Origin: Clarkia xantiana subsp. parviflora
Taxonomy: Eukaryota > Streptophyta > Magnoliopsida > Myrtales > Onagraceae
Assembly: GCA_036873135.1 (NCBI GenBank)
Contig: JAPTYO010000001.1
Location: forward strand, 51,013,774-51,077,773
Length of the DNA: 64,000 nt
Direction of reading: 5' to 3'
Made by a program: the position numbers and the translations under genes. Positions 37,661 through 48,298 of the stretch are shown in pieces. Under the pieces are notes generated by a model. That model was not told the origin of the DNA, searched no databases, and saw nothing but the letters and a program-made list of their open reading frames with translations. The first letter of the stretch is position 1. Every line of letters begins with the position of its first letter.

Positions 37661-38120
37661 CTCAATCTTAAAAGTCGAGATAATCTCTCCAATTTATTAG
37701 TTACCTAAAATGCCCTATACCTCCTTCCACGATTCTATGCACCACACGCCCCTTCAAAAAACTTTTTCCAGCCATCATCACTAACTGCTTCCACCCTCGC
37801 TCAAACGCCATAACCGTCTTCTCTTCACTCACCCAATTATTTTACAAACTGCTTAGACAACACTACAGTTAAAAAGTAACGCTGGAGATATAAGGTGCAT
37901 GAGCATAAGAAGGATGCTCGAACAAAAGTTGCATTACCATCACCAATACCTTCACCATCTTTGTTTCAATTAGGAAAAATTCACCAACGCAAATCCATGG
38001 GGCCCACCCAAACGGGAAATACCATCTGCGTCTGATACTTGGTTGCCTTTGAAATTTATTAATACAATCGCTCAGGTCTTTTTTTTTTTTTTGGTAAACC
38101 CGCTCAGGTCTGAATTCCAT
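37145..38120. other. AT-rich spacer with (TA)n tract
   Basis: (TA)n at 37632-37660. No gene recognised; an open minus-strand frame at 37869-38120 has no family resemblance. Confidence 0.4.
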
Positions 38121-38175
38121 AGCATTTATAACCTAATAGGTAGTTTACCCGCGCGTTGCGCGGTTATTAATTTAT
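38121..38175 (-). mobile_element. Helitron-like 3' hairpin
   Basis: On the minus strand CCGCGCAACGCGCGG (a near-perfect stem) is followed about 10 bases later by CTA: the layout of a Helitron 3' end, with the last base changed. Other end not found. Confidence 0.35.
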
Positions 38176-38267
38176 TTATAAAAAATTTTGTATGTTATTA
38201 ACCAAAAATGAATGTGTTCAATATCGGAACATGACCACTTGATATCATGCTCTCAATCTACTATATT

Positions 38268-38700
38268 ATATTAATTCGGTACCGGAAGCCCTCTGACCGA
38301 CACGTGGACAATCCATGTAGTCACCGTTTCCTAATTTAATTGGAATTTAATAGAGGTTCTCTAAATTTAGATACATAATATTGATTGGTTAAAAACTAGA
38401 AGTATTTTTAACTCCTAATTTGGTCTCTTTATATTAATTCGGTACTGGAAGCCCTCTGACCGACACGTGGACAGTCCATGTAGTCATCGTTTCCTAATTT
38501 AATAGGAATTTAATAGAGGTTCTCTAAATTTAGATACATAATATTGATTGGTTGGAAATTAAGAAGTATTTTTATCTCATAATTTGATCTCTACGCAATT
38601 TAAAGAAACAAATTAATTAAAAGTTTCATTTTAAATTCATTATCTATACAGTTTGGTACCGGAAGCCCATGGGCCGCCACGTAAGCAATGTATATAAATA
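38268..38700. repeat. Tandem duplication, about 162-bp unit, 2.3 copies
   Basis: ATATTAATTCGGTACCGGAA, GACCGACACGTGGACA and CCATGTAGTCACCGTTTCC recur at 38271 and 38432 with few differences, followed by the same TAATAGAGGTTCTCTAAATT block. A third partial start (TTTGGTACCGGAAGCCC) is at 38651. A diverged relative is at about 58895-58990. Confidence 0.8.
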
Positions 38701-38865
38701 AATAAAAAATAACGAGAAAATAAATAAATAGAAGCTATATAATTATCTTATACAATGAACATATACACGGAAACATTTATCATATAATAATAATAATAAT
38801 AGGCGCACAAGGTGAATCACTAGATAATATAATATAAAAGCTACCTAAAATACACTAATAATTAC

Positions 38866-39499
38866 ATGAATATGCAATTTGCTAGCTAGACTTTTTTTCG
38901 TAGCAAATTGCTAGCTGAACTTTCTATACTGTGCAAAAAACTAGCTCCGTCAATGTTTCCGTTAGTTTTGGATGGAAAATACTTTCAAATATTGCTAAAA
39001 ACACCATAAAGTTTTAGTATGATAATATAAAGACACGATATTTTATATAAAATCAAAATAATAAATAATAAATGTTAAAAGATATATTAAAGAAAAAACG
39101 CACCTTAAAAATGCAAAAAAAAAAATAATTTATTAAAATATTTTTAAAAATTCTCTAAAAACATACAATTTTAAAATAATTAATTTTAATTTTTTTTAAA
39201 CTTTGGGATTATATATTTAACTTATATATATTTTTTGTATAATATATAATTATAAATTTTATTCGAGATTTATATTTGCTTTTATATAAAATTTGAGATT
39301 ATTTTACAATAATAGTAGAACTTTAGGGTATTTTTAATAATTTTAGAAAGTATATTCCGTCCTTAATTAACGGAAAAATTGACGGAGCTAGCAAATTGCA
39401 CATTAGCAAAAGTTCAGCTAGCGATTTGCTACAAAAATAAGTTCGGCTAGCAAATTGCACTTTCACGGAAAGTTCAGCTAGCAATTTGATAATTAACCC
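38866..39499. mobile_element. MITE family A, 5'-damaged copy
   Basis: Colinear with 7759-8402 from the ACATGAATATGCAATTTGCT block to the terminal AATTTGATAATTAACCC. The outermost GGGTTAATTAAC of the left end is missing, so the copy is truncated or altered there. Confidence 0.8.
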
Positions 39500-39545
39500 T
39501 TTTATTAAAAAAAACATTTCCTTGGGTACATGACTACATGTACAA

Positions 39546-40139
39546 TAGAGGTGGGTTCGGTCGGGAAATTTGAAGAATAATTCCCGCCCACAAAAGTTCG
39601 GTTTTAGACTCGGGTTTGGGTTCGAGCGGGAAAATATGAGAAAAATTCCCGCCCGACCTCGGGTTTTGGGTTTTTCGGGCGGGTTCGGGTTAGATCAAAC
39701 TAACAACTTATCAATAAATGTCTGCACAATTTTGCAGATTATGTTAATTAAAAAAATGGTAAGCAAACCGTAACTTGACTAAATAACCATGATTACACAC
39801 ATCGACATATTGACTAAGTAAACTGGATTATACAAAGCATAATCAGATTACCATTTTGATTCTTAACTACCTGGATTATACACACATCTTACTCTCATAC
39901 ACCAACATGTGCATCCAACCATCCATTTCAAATACATAAGTTAACAACAATCCATTACACAACCAAAGTCTCTAGGCAAATCAAAAAAACAATTTCACTA
40001 CATAAGCGGGGTCGAGTGAAACGAGTTTTTCAGCTCAATCCGAATTCTCATACGGGAATTTTTAAATCGAGTTCGGTTTTTCAATCGGAACTGTTTCGGA
40101 ATGGCTCTCCCCGGGTCCCCGGTTTTTATGACCACCCTA
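39546..40139. mobile_element. Non-autonomous hAT-like element
   Basis: 594 bp, TAGAGGTGGGTTCGG at the left and TTTATGACCACCCTA at the right. Flanks ATGTACAA and ATGTACAT match 7 of 8. Subterminal CGGGCGGG / CGGGTTCGGG words near the left and CGGTTTTT words near the right. No coding capacity. Confidence 0.65.
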
Positions 40140-40407
40140 ATGTACATGGCACGTTGGGAAAGAAAAGTGAATACACTGTTTTGGGGAGGGGGTGACGGCA
40201 TCACTGCTGTCGAGTGTCTGTGTTGTCACTTCACTAGTCCTTGCCATTTATTTTCAGATTTTCTTCTTGAGGAAGTTGAGGTTTGTTTCTCTGGTACTGT
40301 AAATACTAAATAGTGTACTCCAATAATTGTCCCTCCCTTCCCTGCAGTTCGGACTTCCACACCATCTCCATTCATTCTCCAATCACTCATTTTGGAGGAG
40401 ACCAACG

Positions 40408-43355
40408 ATGGAGCCGAATCTGACGACCCCAGCGAGGAAACCGATTAAAAAGAAGGATACGTGCTACAATTGCCAAAAGCTTGGTCATTGGGCTTCAGAT
40501 TGTCCGGTGAAGTACCCAAACAAGTTCCAGCCGGCGACGCCGGTACGGGCTAATATCCAGCTGCTCCGCTGCAATTGCGGCACCGCGTGCAATGTCCTAA
40601 CTTCTCAGACCGTACATAACCCCGGTCGCCCATTTTACATATGCTCGGTAATTCAATCCCCGTTTTTCTCGTTCTGCACTTTCTTGGGTGTTTCGTGTTG
40701 AAGTCAAGTGTCCGCTTTGTCATATTTGAGCACTTTATAAGCATATTACTAATTCCTTTTATGATGGAACATGACTTGTATAAATGCTGCTCTATGTTGG
40801 CCGCTAAATGTAGATTTTAACATAGTAACAGAATTCAACCGTCAGTATTTGAAATGACTATATGCTGCTCTATATTGGCTCGTAAGGTTTGTTTCGGCAA
40901 AATGTAAAATTTAACATAGTATTAGAGCTCAACTGTCAGTATTTGAAACGTCTGCCTTAGTCAAAGAGTCCTCACACTGCTTGAGTGTTCAAGTCAAGTG
41001 TTGGTGTGTGATATTTGAGCAACATATAAATAAGTGAACTATCTCGTCTTATTAACAATTGATTTTAGGATGGAACGCACTTGTATAAATGTTATTCTGT
41101 GTTGGCCCGTAAAGTTTGGCTCAGTCCGATATGGAAACATTTCGTAATTTGTTCTTGATTGAGAAGTTGTTTGAGCTTTACTTGCAGACGAAGAAGTGCA
41201 ATTTTTTCAAATGGATTGATGAGGTGAAGTGGGACGCTCCAGTCTGCCCTTGTCGTGCTGGAAAAAGCAGCATCAACACAGACCGCGGCCGTCGCTGGTA
41301 CTTTGCTTGCCGATTCAAAAAGGTTATGTTTTGCCCTTTCAAAATTCCTGATTTTGTATCCATCACTCAGTAAATGGATATGCTGCTCATGGATCATTTC
41401 AACTTAGGCTTAGCAGTTACTGAGGTTGATGTAGTTGTCTCCTTATTCATACTTCTTGTTTGATCAGGGTTACCCAGACTTGCTGTTTCAAGATACCATT
41501 TTTAGGAAGAAAAAAAAAATCAATTTTTCAGCTAAATTGTCATCTGCTAGATTAGGATCCTTTGTATGGAATGCTGAAGATTGCCAAAAAGAAAAGTATG
41601 GAATGGTGAAGTGAAGTGAAGAGCAGCACTTTCCTTGTCAATTGTCAGGTCTTCTGTGAAATGGGATCCTACCTAAATCCGAACTACGATCTAATCTTTC
41701 TCTCTCATTTTTTTGTTTCTTAGAACATTGCATAAAAGGCAATTACTCTATGCTATGTTAGTGGACATTTTATATCCATTGAAGAAGTATAATATAAAAA
41801 TAGAATGACTGGCTGGGTGGAGTTGTTCATATCTAGAGACGGAAACATTTAAGTTGTTCATCTTTTGGATCGATACAGGGACTCGGTGCATGTTCATTTA
41901 CCCAATGGGTGGATTCTTACACTCAAGATAATTTCACTGTCACAAATGCTGAGGCTTGTAACGAGGAAACGCCAGATTTAATGCAGACTGGCCTACTGAT
42001 TACAGATAATCAGAATTGCCCCGATGACCAAGAATTAGGAATGGAGGCTCCGATGTCACGTTACATGATGAACAAGAATTTTGATGAAATATCAAACACC
42101 AGATGCCCATCAGAATCTGAGAAGTCCTCTGAAATGGAAACAGGCGACGCAAATCTCATCCCTGATTGCAAACTTGCTATTCTGGAGGAAGATGAGCTTA
42201 GTTCTGAGGATATCGACAAACTGGACTATTTGACTGATGGAACTTCTGGAATCTCATTTAGGCCTTCTGTTCTGGAGATTTGTGAACGCCAGAGAGAATT
42301 TGTGAATCCAATTGACGCTGCTGAAGATGACCAAGCTGAAGGTACTTTTTTTAGTTTCTTCTTGCTTCTGGGTTTTGACTATAAAAGCTATATCAGGTGT
42401 TTTCATCAGTAAAAATATTGTTTTTGACGCAACCCTATTTATAAATGTTCATTCTTTTCTGATTCGAATGCATCTATTTTTCAAATTCCTTAATCTTTTG
42501 CACTTCTTGTTTATGGGTTTTTAATACAGAAGATATGTCTCGTGTTCTCATATTAAAAAGCTCGTTTTCAAAATTGTTGTTTATCTTCCCCTCTTCTTGT
42601 TTGTGGGTTTTAAAACCAGAACTGTATCCTCGCAAAAAACTCGATTTTGAACTAACTCATACAATTTGATTCTTTCTGATTTCCATGCCATCTAACTTTC
42701 TTTTGCTATGACTTCACATGAAGATGATAAACAACTAGCTCCTCGCGGTTCTCGTCTGAGGACAGCTGCTGCCGATCAAGCTCCTGAACAGAACTATGTT
42801 TCGATACTCAAGAAAGCTGCCTTTGATATTCAACAAGAGTTCGTCTCTCGTTTGGAGTCGAACAATATCGATCCAAGTGTTCTAGAAGAAGAGGCTACCA
42901 AGTGCTTTTCAGCCCTTGAAAACATTCGTCTCGACCACCAAGAATTCAAGACCAATGTGACACAATACATCAACTACTTATCGAAACTTACAACGATTGA
43001 CGCGGACCCCACATTCCAGGACCTCGTGAATCGGCACTCTAGAGAGAAGAGGAAGTTTGAGGAACTCTGCTCGATCCAGAAGAAGGAAACTTGTAAATAT
43101 GAGGCTTCTGGGGATAAGATTGAAGAATTGAAGGAGATGATGAAGAAGATGAAGCAGGAGCTAGAGAAATGTGAAGCAGAGAAGAGAGAAACAGAGCTGT
43201 GTCTCGTTGAGATTAACCAGAAGGTGAAGAGAGCAAAGAGGAGCATGGAGATGATGGACCGGGAGGTGGAGGAGGTCCGGAGGCAAAGGGAGGTGGAGAG
43301 AGCTGCTGCAATGGCAGCATTGGATGAAGCAAGAGAAGCTTTACTGCAGCAGTGA
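40408..43355 (+). CDS. CCHC zinc-knuckle, double GRF zinc-finger, coiled-coil protein (gene A)
   Basis: Exons 40408-40647, 41188-41322, 41879-42341 and 42724-43355 join in phase to 489 residues. A CCHC knuckle (C19, C22, H27, C32: CYNCQKLGHWASDC) is followed by a GRF-type finger (C55, C57, C79, C84, with NPGRPFYIC and CNFFKWIDE) and a second GRF-like finger (C100, C102, C121, C130, with WYFAC and CSFTQWVD). Both fingers are split by introns at equivalent points. Residues about 140-280 are acidic and Ser-rich. The last 200 residues form a Lys/Glu-rich coiled coil (MMKKMKQELEKCEAEKRE). GRF fingers bind single-stranded nucleic acid in several repair and RNA proteins; a nucleic-acid role is inferred, exact function unknown. 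It faces its paralogue at 43916-46556 tail to tail. Confidence 0.85.
40776..41115. repeat. Intron-1 repeat of gene A
   Basis: The block TGCTGCTCTATGTTGGCC ... AACATAGTA ... CAACCGTCAGTATTTGAAA occurs at about 40785 and 40864, and a partial third (TTCTGTGTTGGCCCGTAAAG) at 41095. The paralogue lacks it: its intron 1 is only about 106 bases against 540 here. Confidence 0.7.
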
Positions 43356-43915
43356 TTAATATAACTTATCTGATTTAATTTAATCTCACTAATGTTGTAG
43401 AAACTAATGTAGTGTCTATGCAGTATGTTAGGGAGAGATGTAACCTGAACTTGTTGACCTCTTCAAAGGTTGTAAATTTAGTATACTAAAGAAATATAAT
43501 TGGTCAGATTAAGTAAATAAATGACGTGAAATTGACTGTTTTGAGTAGTTTGCTTGAACAATTTTATTACTTATTTTAGAATATTTAGAACTTTGTATCT
43601 TTATTTTATTAATATAATATAGTTTTTATATATATTTCTAGTTAATAATTAAATTAAATATATTGTAGGTAAAATAGAAAGGCATATAATTACCTGACAG
43701 AATGAAACATAACCATATTTCCCTCTTTATATTAGCTTTACATCCTTCAAAGAGGCCAGTTCAGGCTAAACCGCCCTGACATATTGCGTAGACATTACAT
43801 AGTTCCTACAGCAGATTAGATTAGATTAGATTAGATAACACCAGCTTGGCCAAAAAAATAGATAACATTAGAAATGAACAGAACAGTTGTATTAATCACA
43901 GAACAGTTGTATTAA
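43356..43915. other. Spacer between the inverted gene pair
   Basis: 560 bases holding both 3' UTRs, including a TTAGA-type run (43813-43837) and an ACAGTTGTATTAATCAC direct repeat just before the gene B stop. No gene. Confidence 0.6.
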
Positions 43916-46556
43916 TCACTGCTGCAGTAAAGCTTGTCTTGCTTCATCCAATGCCGCCTTTGCAGCAGCTCTCTCCGCCTCCTTCTGCCTCCGGACCTCC
44001 TCGACCTCCCGATCCATCATCTCCATGTTTCTCTTTGCTCTCTTCACCTTCTGGTTAATCTCAACAAGACATAACTCTGTTTCTATGTACTCTGCTTCAC
44101 ATTGTTCTACCTCCTGCTCCATCTTCTTCAACATCTCCTTCAACTCCTCAATCTTATCTCCATAAGCCTTATATTTACAAGTTTTCTCCTTCTGCATCGA
44201 GCAGAGTTCCTCGAACTTCCTCTTCTTTTTAGAGTGCCGATTCATGAGATCCTGGAATGTAGGGTCGTCCACATCGGTTATTGCGAGTTTCGATAAGGAG
44301 TCGATGTATTTTGTCACATTGCTCTTGAAAACTTGGTGGTCGAGACGAATGTTTTCAAGAGCCGAAAAGCACAGGGTAGCCTCTTCTTCTAGAACACCTG
44401 GATTGATATTGTTCAACTCCAAACGAGATACGAACTCCTGTTGTATATCAAAGGCGGCTTTCTTGAGTATCAAAGCATAGCTATTTTCAGGAGCTTGGTT
44501 GGCAGCAGATGTGCTCAGACGAGTACACTGAGGAATTAGTCGTTCATCATCTTCATGTGAAGTCAGAGAAAAAGAAAGTTAGATGGTACAGAATCAGAAA
44601 GAATTAAGTTACTGGCTAAGTTCAAAAAATAGGTTTTTTGTGATGAAAACACGAGATATAGCTCTGCTTTAAAAAATCTACAAACAAGAAGTGCAGAAGA
44701 TAAATAACTTTGAAAAGATGAGCAAATGCATTGGAATCAGAAATATGGTACTGGTGGGGTTTATTCAAAAACAAGTTTTTTTGCGATGAAAACACCAGAT
44801 GTAGCTTTTATATTCGAAACCCAGAAACAAGAAGAGAGGAAGATATAAACTAAAAAATTTACGGTGGGTTTATTAATAAATGAGTTGTTTGCGATGAAAA
44901 CACGAGATATAACTTTTATATTCAATACCCAGAAACAAGAAGAGCGTAACATAAAGATCGACGAAAATAAAGATGCAACGTAATCATAGAGAAAGAAAGA
45001 AAGAAAATTTACTGAGGGTTGCTTAAAAAACAAGCTTTTTGTGAAAAATGAAATCAGAAAAAGAAAATGAACATTTACTGATGGGTTACTACAAAAACAA
45101 GATTTTTACTGATGAAAACATGTTATAAAGCTTTAAACAGATGCAAAAAATAGTACCTTCAGATAGTTTATCTCCAGCAGCATCAATTCGATTCACAAAT
45201 TCTCTTTGGCGGTCACTAATCTCCGATCCTGAAAAGCTACATGAGATTCTAGAATTTCCATCAGTCAAATAGTCCAGTTTGTCGATATCCTCAGGAGTAA
45301 GCTCATCTTCCTCCAGAATAGCGAGCTTGTGGTCGGGGCTGAGATTTCCGTTGTCTGTTTCCATTTCAGAGGATTTCTCAGATTCTGATGAAGATCTGGT
45401 GTTTGATATTTCATCAAATTTCTTGCTCATCATGTAACATGACATCGGTGCCTCCAATCCTAACTCTTGGTCATCAGCAAGGTTCAAGAAATTCTGATTA
45501 GCTGCAATCACTGGATCAATCTCCATTGAATCTGGCATTTTCTCACTAGAACTAGAAGCCTCAGCATTTGTGACACTAGAACTAGAAGTCTCAGCATTTG
45601 TGACAGTTAAATTATCTTGCATATAAGAATCCACCCACTGGGTAAATGAACACGCGCCGAGTCCCTGTATCGATACCAAACATTAAAAACTCCATCCAAT
45701 CATTCCATTTTTATTTCAAGCTGCTTAAATGGATATAAAACGTTTTATGTAATGATGACTGTAAGAAAAACAAAAGGAAACAGCAAGATTAGATTGTAAA
45801 TCCGATTTACGATCCCATTCACAAAGAAAGTACTGCTCTTCACTTCACCATTCAGTCTACTATCATAATCTTGTAATTGACAATTTAGTTGCATAAATGA
45901 TTTTTTTTTTCCTTCTAACAAATGGTTTTGAGAAACAGCAAGGCTAACCCTGAGCAAACAAGTAATGGCTAAGGAGACAACTAACTACAACCACATCAAT
46001 AACTGCCAAGTCTAGGTTGTATCAGTGAGCGCATATCCAAGAACTCAATTACAGATGGATAAACATTACCTTTTTAATTCGGCATGCGAAGTACCAGCGA
46101 TGACCGCGGTCTGTGTTGATGCTGCATTTTCCAGCACGACAAGTACAGACCGGAGCGTCCACCTTGACCTCATCACACCATTTGAAAAAATTGCACTCTT
46201 TCGTCTGCATGTAAAGCTCAAACACATCACGCCATCCTCAATCAAGAACAAATCAATAAACACCGAATAAAGTGCAAAACTTGGAACGAGAAAAATGGAT
46301 TGAATTTTACCGAGCATATATAGAATCCACGATCGGGATTATGGACGGTCCGAGAAGTACGAACACTGCACGCGCTGCCGCAATTGCAGCGAACCAGCTG
46401 AATATTAGCCCCTACCGGCGACGGCATCGCCGGCTGGAACTTATTGAGGTGATTCACCGGACAGTCTGGGGCCCAATGACCAAGCTTTTGGCAGTTGTAG
46501 CATGTATCGTTCTTTCTGGTCGGTTTCCCCGCTGGTGTCGTCGGACTCGGCTCCAT
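43916..46556 (-). CDS. CCHC zinc-knuckle, double GRF zinc-finger, coiled-coil protein (gene B)
   Basis: Exons 46311-46556, 46070-46204, 45157-45664 and 43916-44550 join to 507 residues (one more if translation starts at the ATG three bases upstream, 46559). Same architecture as gene A: CYNCQKLGHWAPDC knuckle, a GRF finger with RCNCGSAC, FYIC and CNFFKWCDE, a second GRF-like finger (CTCRAGKC, WYFAC, CSFTQWVD), an acidic middle and a Lys/Glu-rich coiled-coil end. Exon boundaries and phases are identical to gene A, so it is a true duplicate with intact reading frame. It differs by an in-frame 10-residue repeat in exon 3 (VTNAETSSSSVTNAEASSSS) and by extra intron-3 sequence. Function unknown; binding of nucleic acid is inferred from the fingers. 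Confidence 0.84.
44600..45150. repeat. Intron-3 tandem repeats of gene B
   Basis: Four diverged copies of a module (AAAAACAAG-TTTTT-GCGATGAAAACACCAGAT-GTAGCTTTTATATTC-ACCCAGAAACAAGAAGAG) at about 44620, 44765, 44875 and 45095. Gene A has a single clear counterpart at the start of its intron 3 plus weaker ones. Confidence 0.7.
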
Positions 46557-47100
46557 CATTACTCTCCTCCGAGCAGTGTTTGTGTTTGATTGGAGGTGGA
46601 GGTGGTGGTGGTGGTGGAAGTCTGACCTGCGGCGACAATTATTGGACTTGATTATCAGCTTTTGAGGAAAGTAGTGGTATGTATGGACAAACATAACAAT
46701 AAGCCAATAGTCGCAGAATTTTTGTTAGACCTATGTATATATTGGTGCTCTCGTAAGAGCACTCACTTAAAATGCTCTCGTTTATAGACATCACATTTCA
46801 CACTTCACAGTATCTATTATTATAAAAATAGTAATATCATTTCAAATAGCTTCATTTTATAGAATGACAAACACAAACTCTATAATATATAATATAAATA
46901 TTAGATAACTACGATGTATAATATAACACGGTTCAATATTTCATTCTTAATTAGAGAATATTAAGCTTTCAAATTCTACTAAGATTTTAGTAATAAAAAA
47001 TATTCATAATCAAAACTTTACCACTTATAAACTGACCGGTGCGAATGATAATTAGTCTAAGTATACACACAAATCTACAAAATAAATTCTGCACACTATT
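46557..47100. other. Upstream region of gene B
   Basis: Holds the gene B promoter and a CCACC-rich leader at 46590-46620. AT-rich beyond 46720. No gene. Confidence 0.45.
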
Positions 47101-47218
47101 TGCTTATTATGTTTGCCCGTACCAGTGGACTCAGTTAGGATCGAGCCTACTCAAACAAGGCTGTATAACTCGGGTGTCCCTAGTTATAGTCAGACCAAGT
47201 CAATAATTCGACTCTATC

Positions 47219-47498
47219 TGTATCAATTTTACTTTGCAAGTAGCAGAATTTCCATTCTTCAAGATGAATTCAAGCAATCAACCAAAATCATGATACGGAA
47301 ATGTAACTTCGAGCTAATTGAAGGCACGCGATTGTAAATGTTTTAGCTGGAAGAAGATGATTTCAAGCCTATCAAACAGCAAAGCTATGGCTAGACAAGC
47401 TCTTGATCACAAATTTCAATTCGCAAGTAGCAGAAAATTTATCCATTCTTCAGATGAATTCAATTCGAGCTAATTGAAGGCAAGCGATTGCAAAAAAA

Positions 47499-47559
<61 letters not shown>

Positions 47560-47690
47560 TTCAAACTTATCAAACAGCAAAGCTATGGCTAGACAAGCTC
47601 TTGATCACAAATTTCAATTCTCAAGTAGCAGAAAATTTATCGATTCTTCAAGATAAATTCAATCATGATCAAGAAACGTAATTTCGAGCT
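47219..47690. repeat. Triplicated block with central (TA)n tract
   Basis: The block AGCAAAGCTATGGCTAGACA ... CTTGATCACAAATTTCAATTC ... AAGTAGCAGAAAATTTATC ... ATTCTTCA occurs at 47381-47460 and 47577-47652. Its 3' half plus AACTTCGAGCTAATTGAAGGC also occurs at 47225-47325. The copies are separated by a 54-bp (TA)n tract (47503-47556). Confidence 0.8.
47503..47556. repeat. (TA)n microsatellite
   Basis: About 27 TA units between two copies of the triplicated block. Confidence 0.95.
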
Positions 47691-47712
47691 ACAGTTCTTG
47701 ATTGAGCTTCGT

Positions 47713-47905
47713 ACCTGGACAGAGTAATTGAACAGCAAGAATAGCAGCACTATCTCCCCGGACGATCCGATGAGAGATGATGAACCGATGCTGTTGTCTC
47801 CATAAGCTCCCGGAGCTGGTAACGCCAGTCACCTCCTTCAATCTCCAGGGCTCTGAAGGCGCGAGTAGGAGCTTTCTAGTTCTAGAAGATGAAGGGTTTT
47901 TCTTT
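47713..47905 (-). other. Possible divergent exon upstream of HISN2
   Basis: A GC-balanced minus-strand stretch ends in CTCTGTCCAG|GTACGAAG, a good donor site, and lacks stops in one frame (SSRTRKLLLAPSEPWRLKEV). It could be the first exon of a transcript running away from HISN2. No family match, no following exon identified. Confidence 0.25.
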
Positions 47906-48228
47906 AAAGAAAAAAAAAATGAACACAAAATTAAATTACACAAAACAAAAATGAATTATATTTGGAATTTTGGTGTATTGATTTGAGCCGTTGGCGGGAT
48001 GTTATTTCAAATCCCTAAAATCCGACACGTGTTAACTTTTTTAGAAAGTATGATACTACGCAATTACTATAGCCTGACCTTTTGATCTACGTTGCGGTCT
48101 TTTTGGTCCTCCAACGTTTCTTGAATATGATTTCTGCCCTTTAGATTTATTCACTTTGCAATTGCCCTTGACCCTGAGTGAGTGATCCTCTTCTCCAATC
48201 CGTGAACCCTAGCATTAGCCGTTATAAA

Positions 48229-48287
48229 ATGCCGCCGTCGTTGCCTTCGTCTCTCTCACGTTGAGCTGGACTAAACGAATGACGTGA
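48229..48287 (+). promoter_or_regulatory. Two short uORFs in the HISN2 leader
   Basis: ATG at 48229 opens an 11-codon frame ending in TGA at 48262-48264, and ATG at 48279 opens a two-codon frame (ATGACGTGA). Both stop before the HISN2 start at 48299. They lie in the leader only if transcription starts upstream of 48229, which is not shown. Confidence 0.45.
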
Positions 48288-48298
48288 AGCTCCCAGCA

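Noticed and set aside
43846..44480. Plus-strand frames in the gene B last exon
   Set aside because: Antisense of the coiled-coil exon; Leu/Ser/Pro-rich composition is the complement of Glu/Lys codons.
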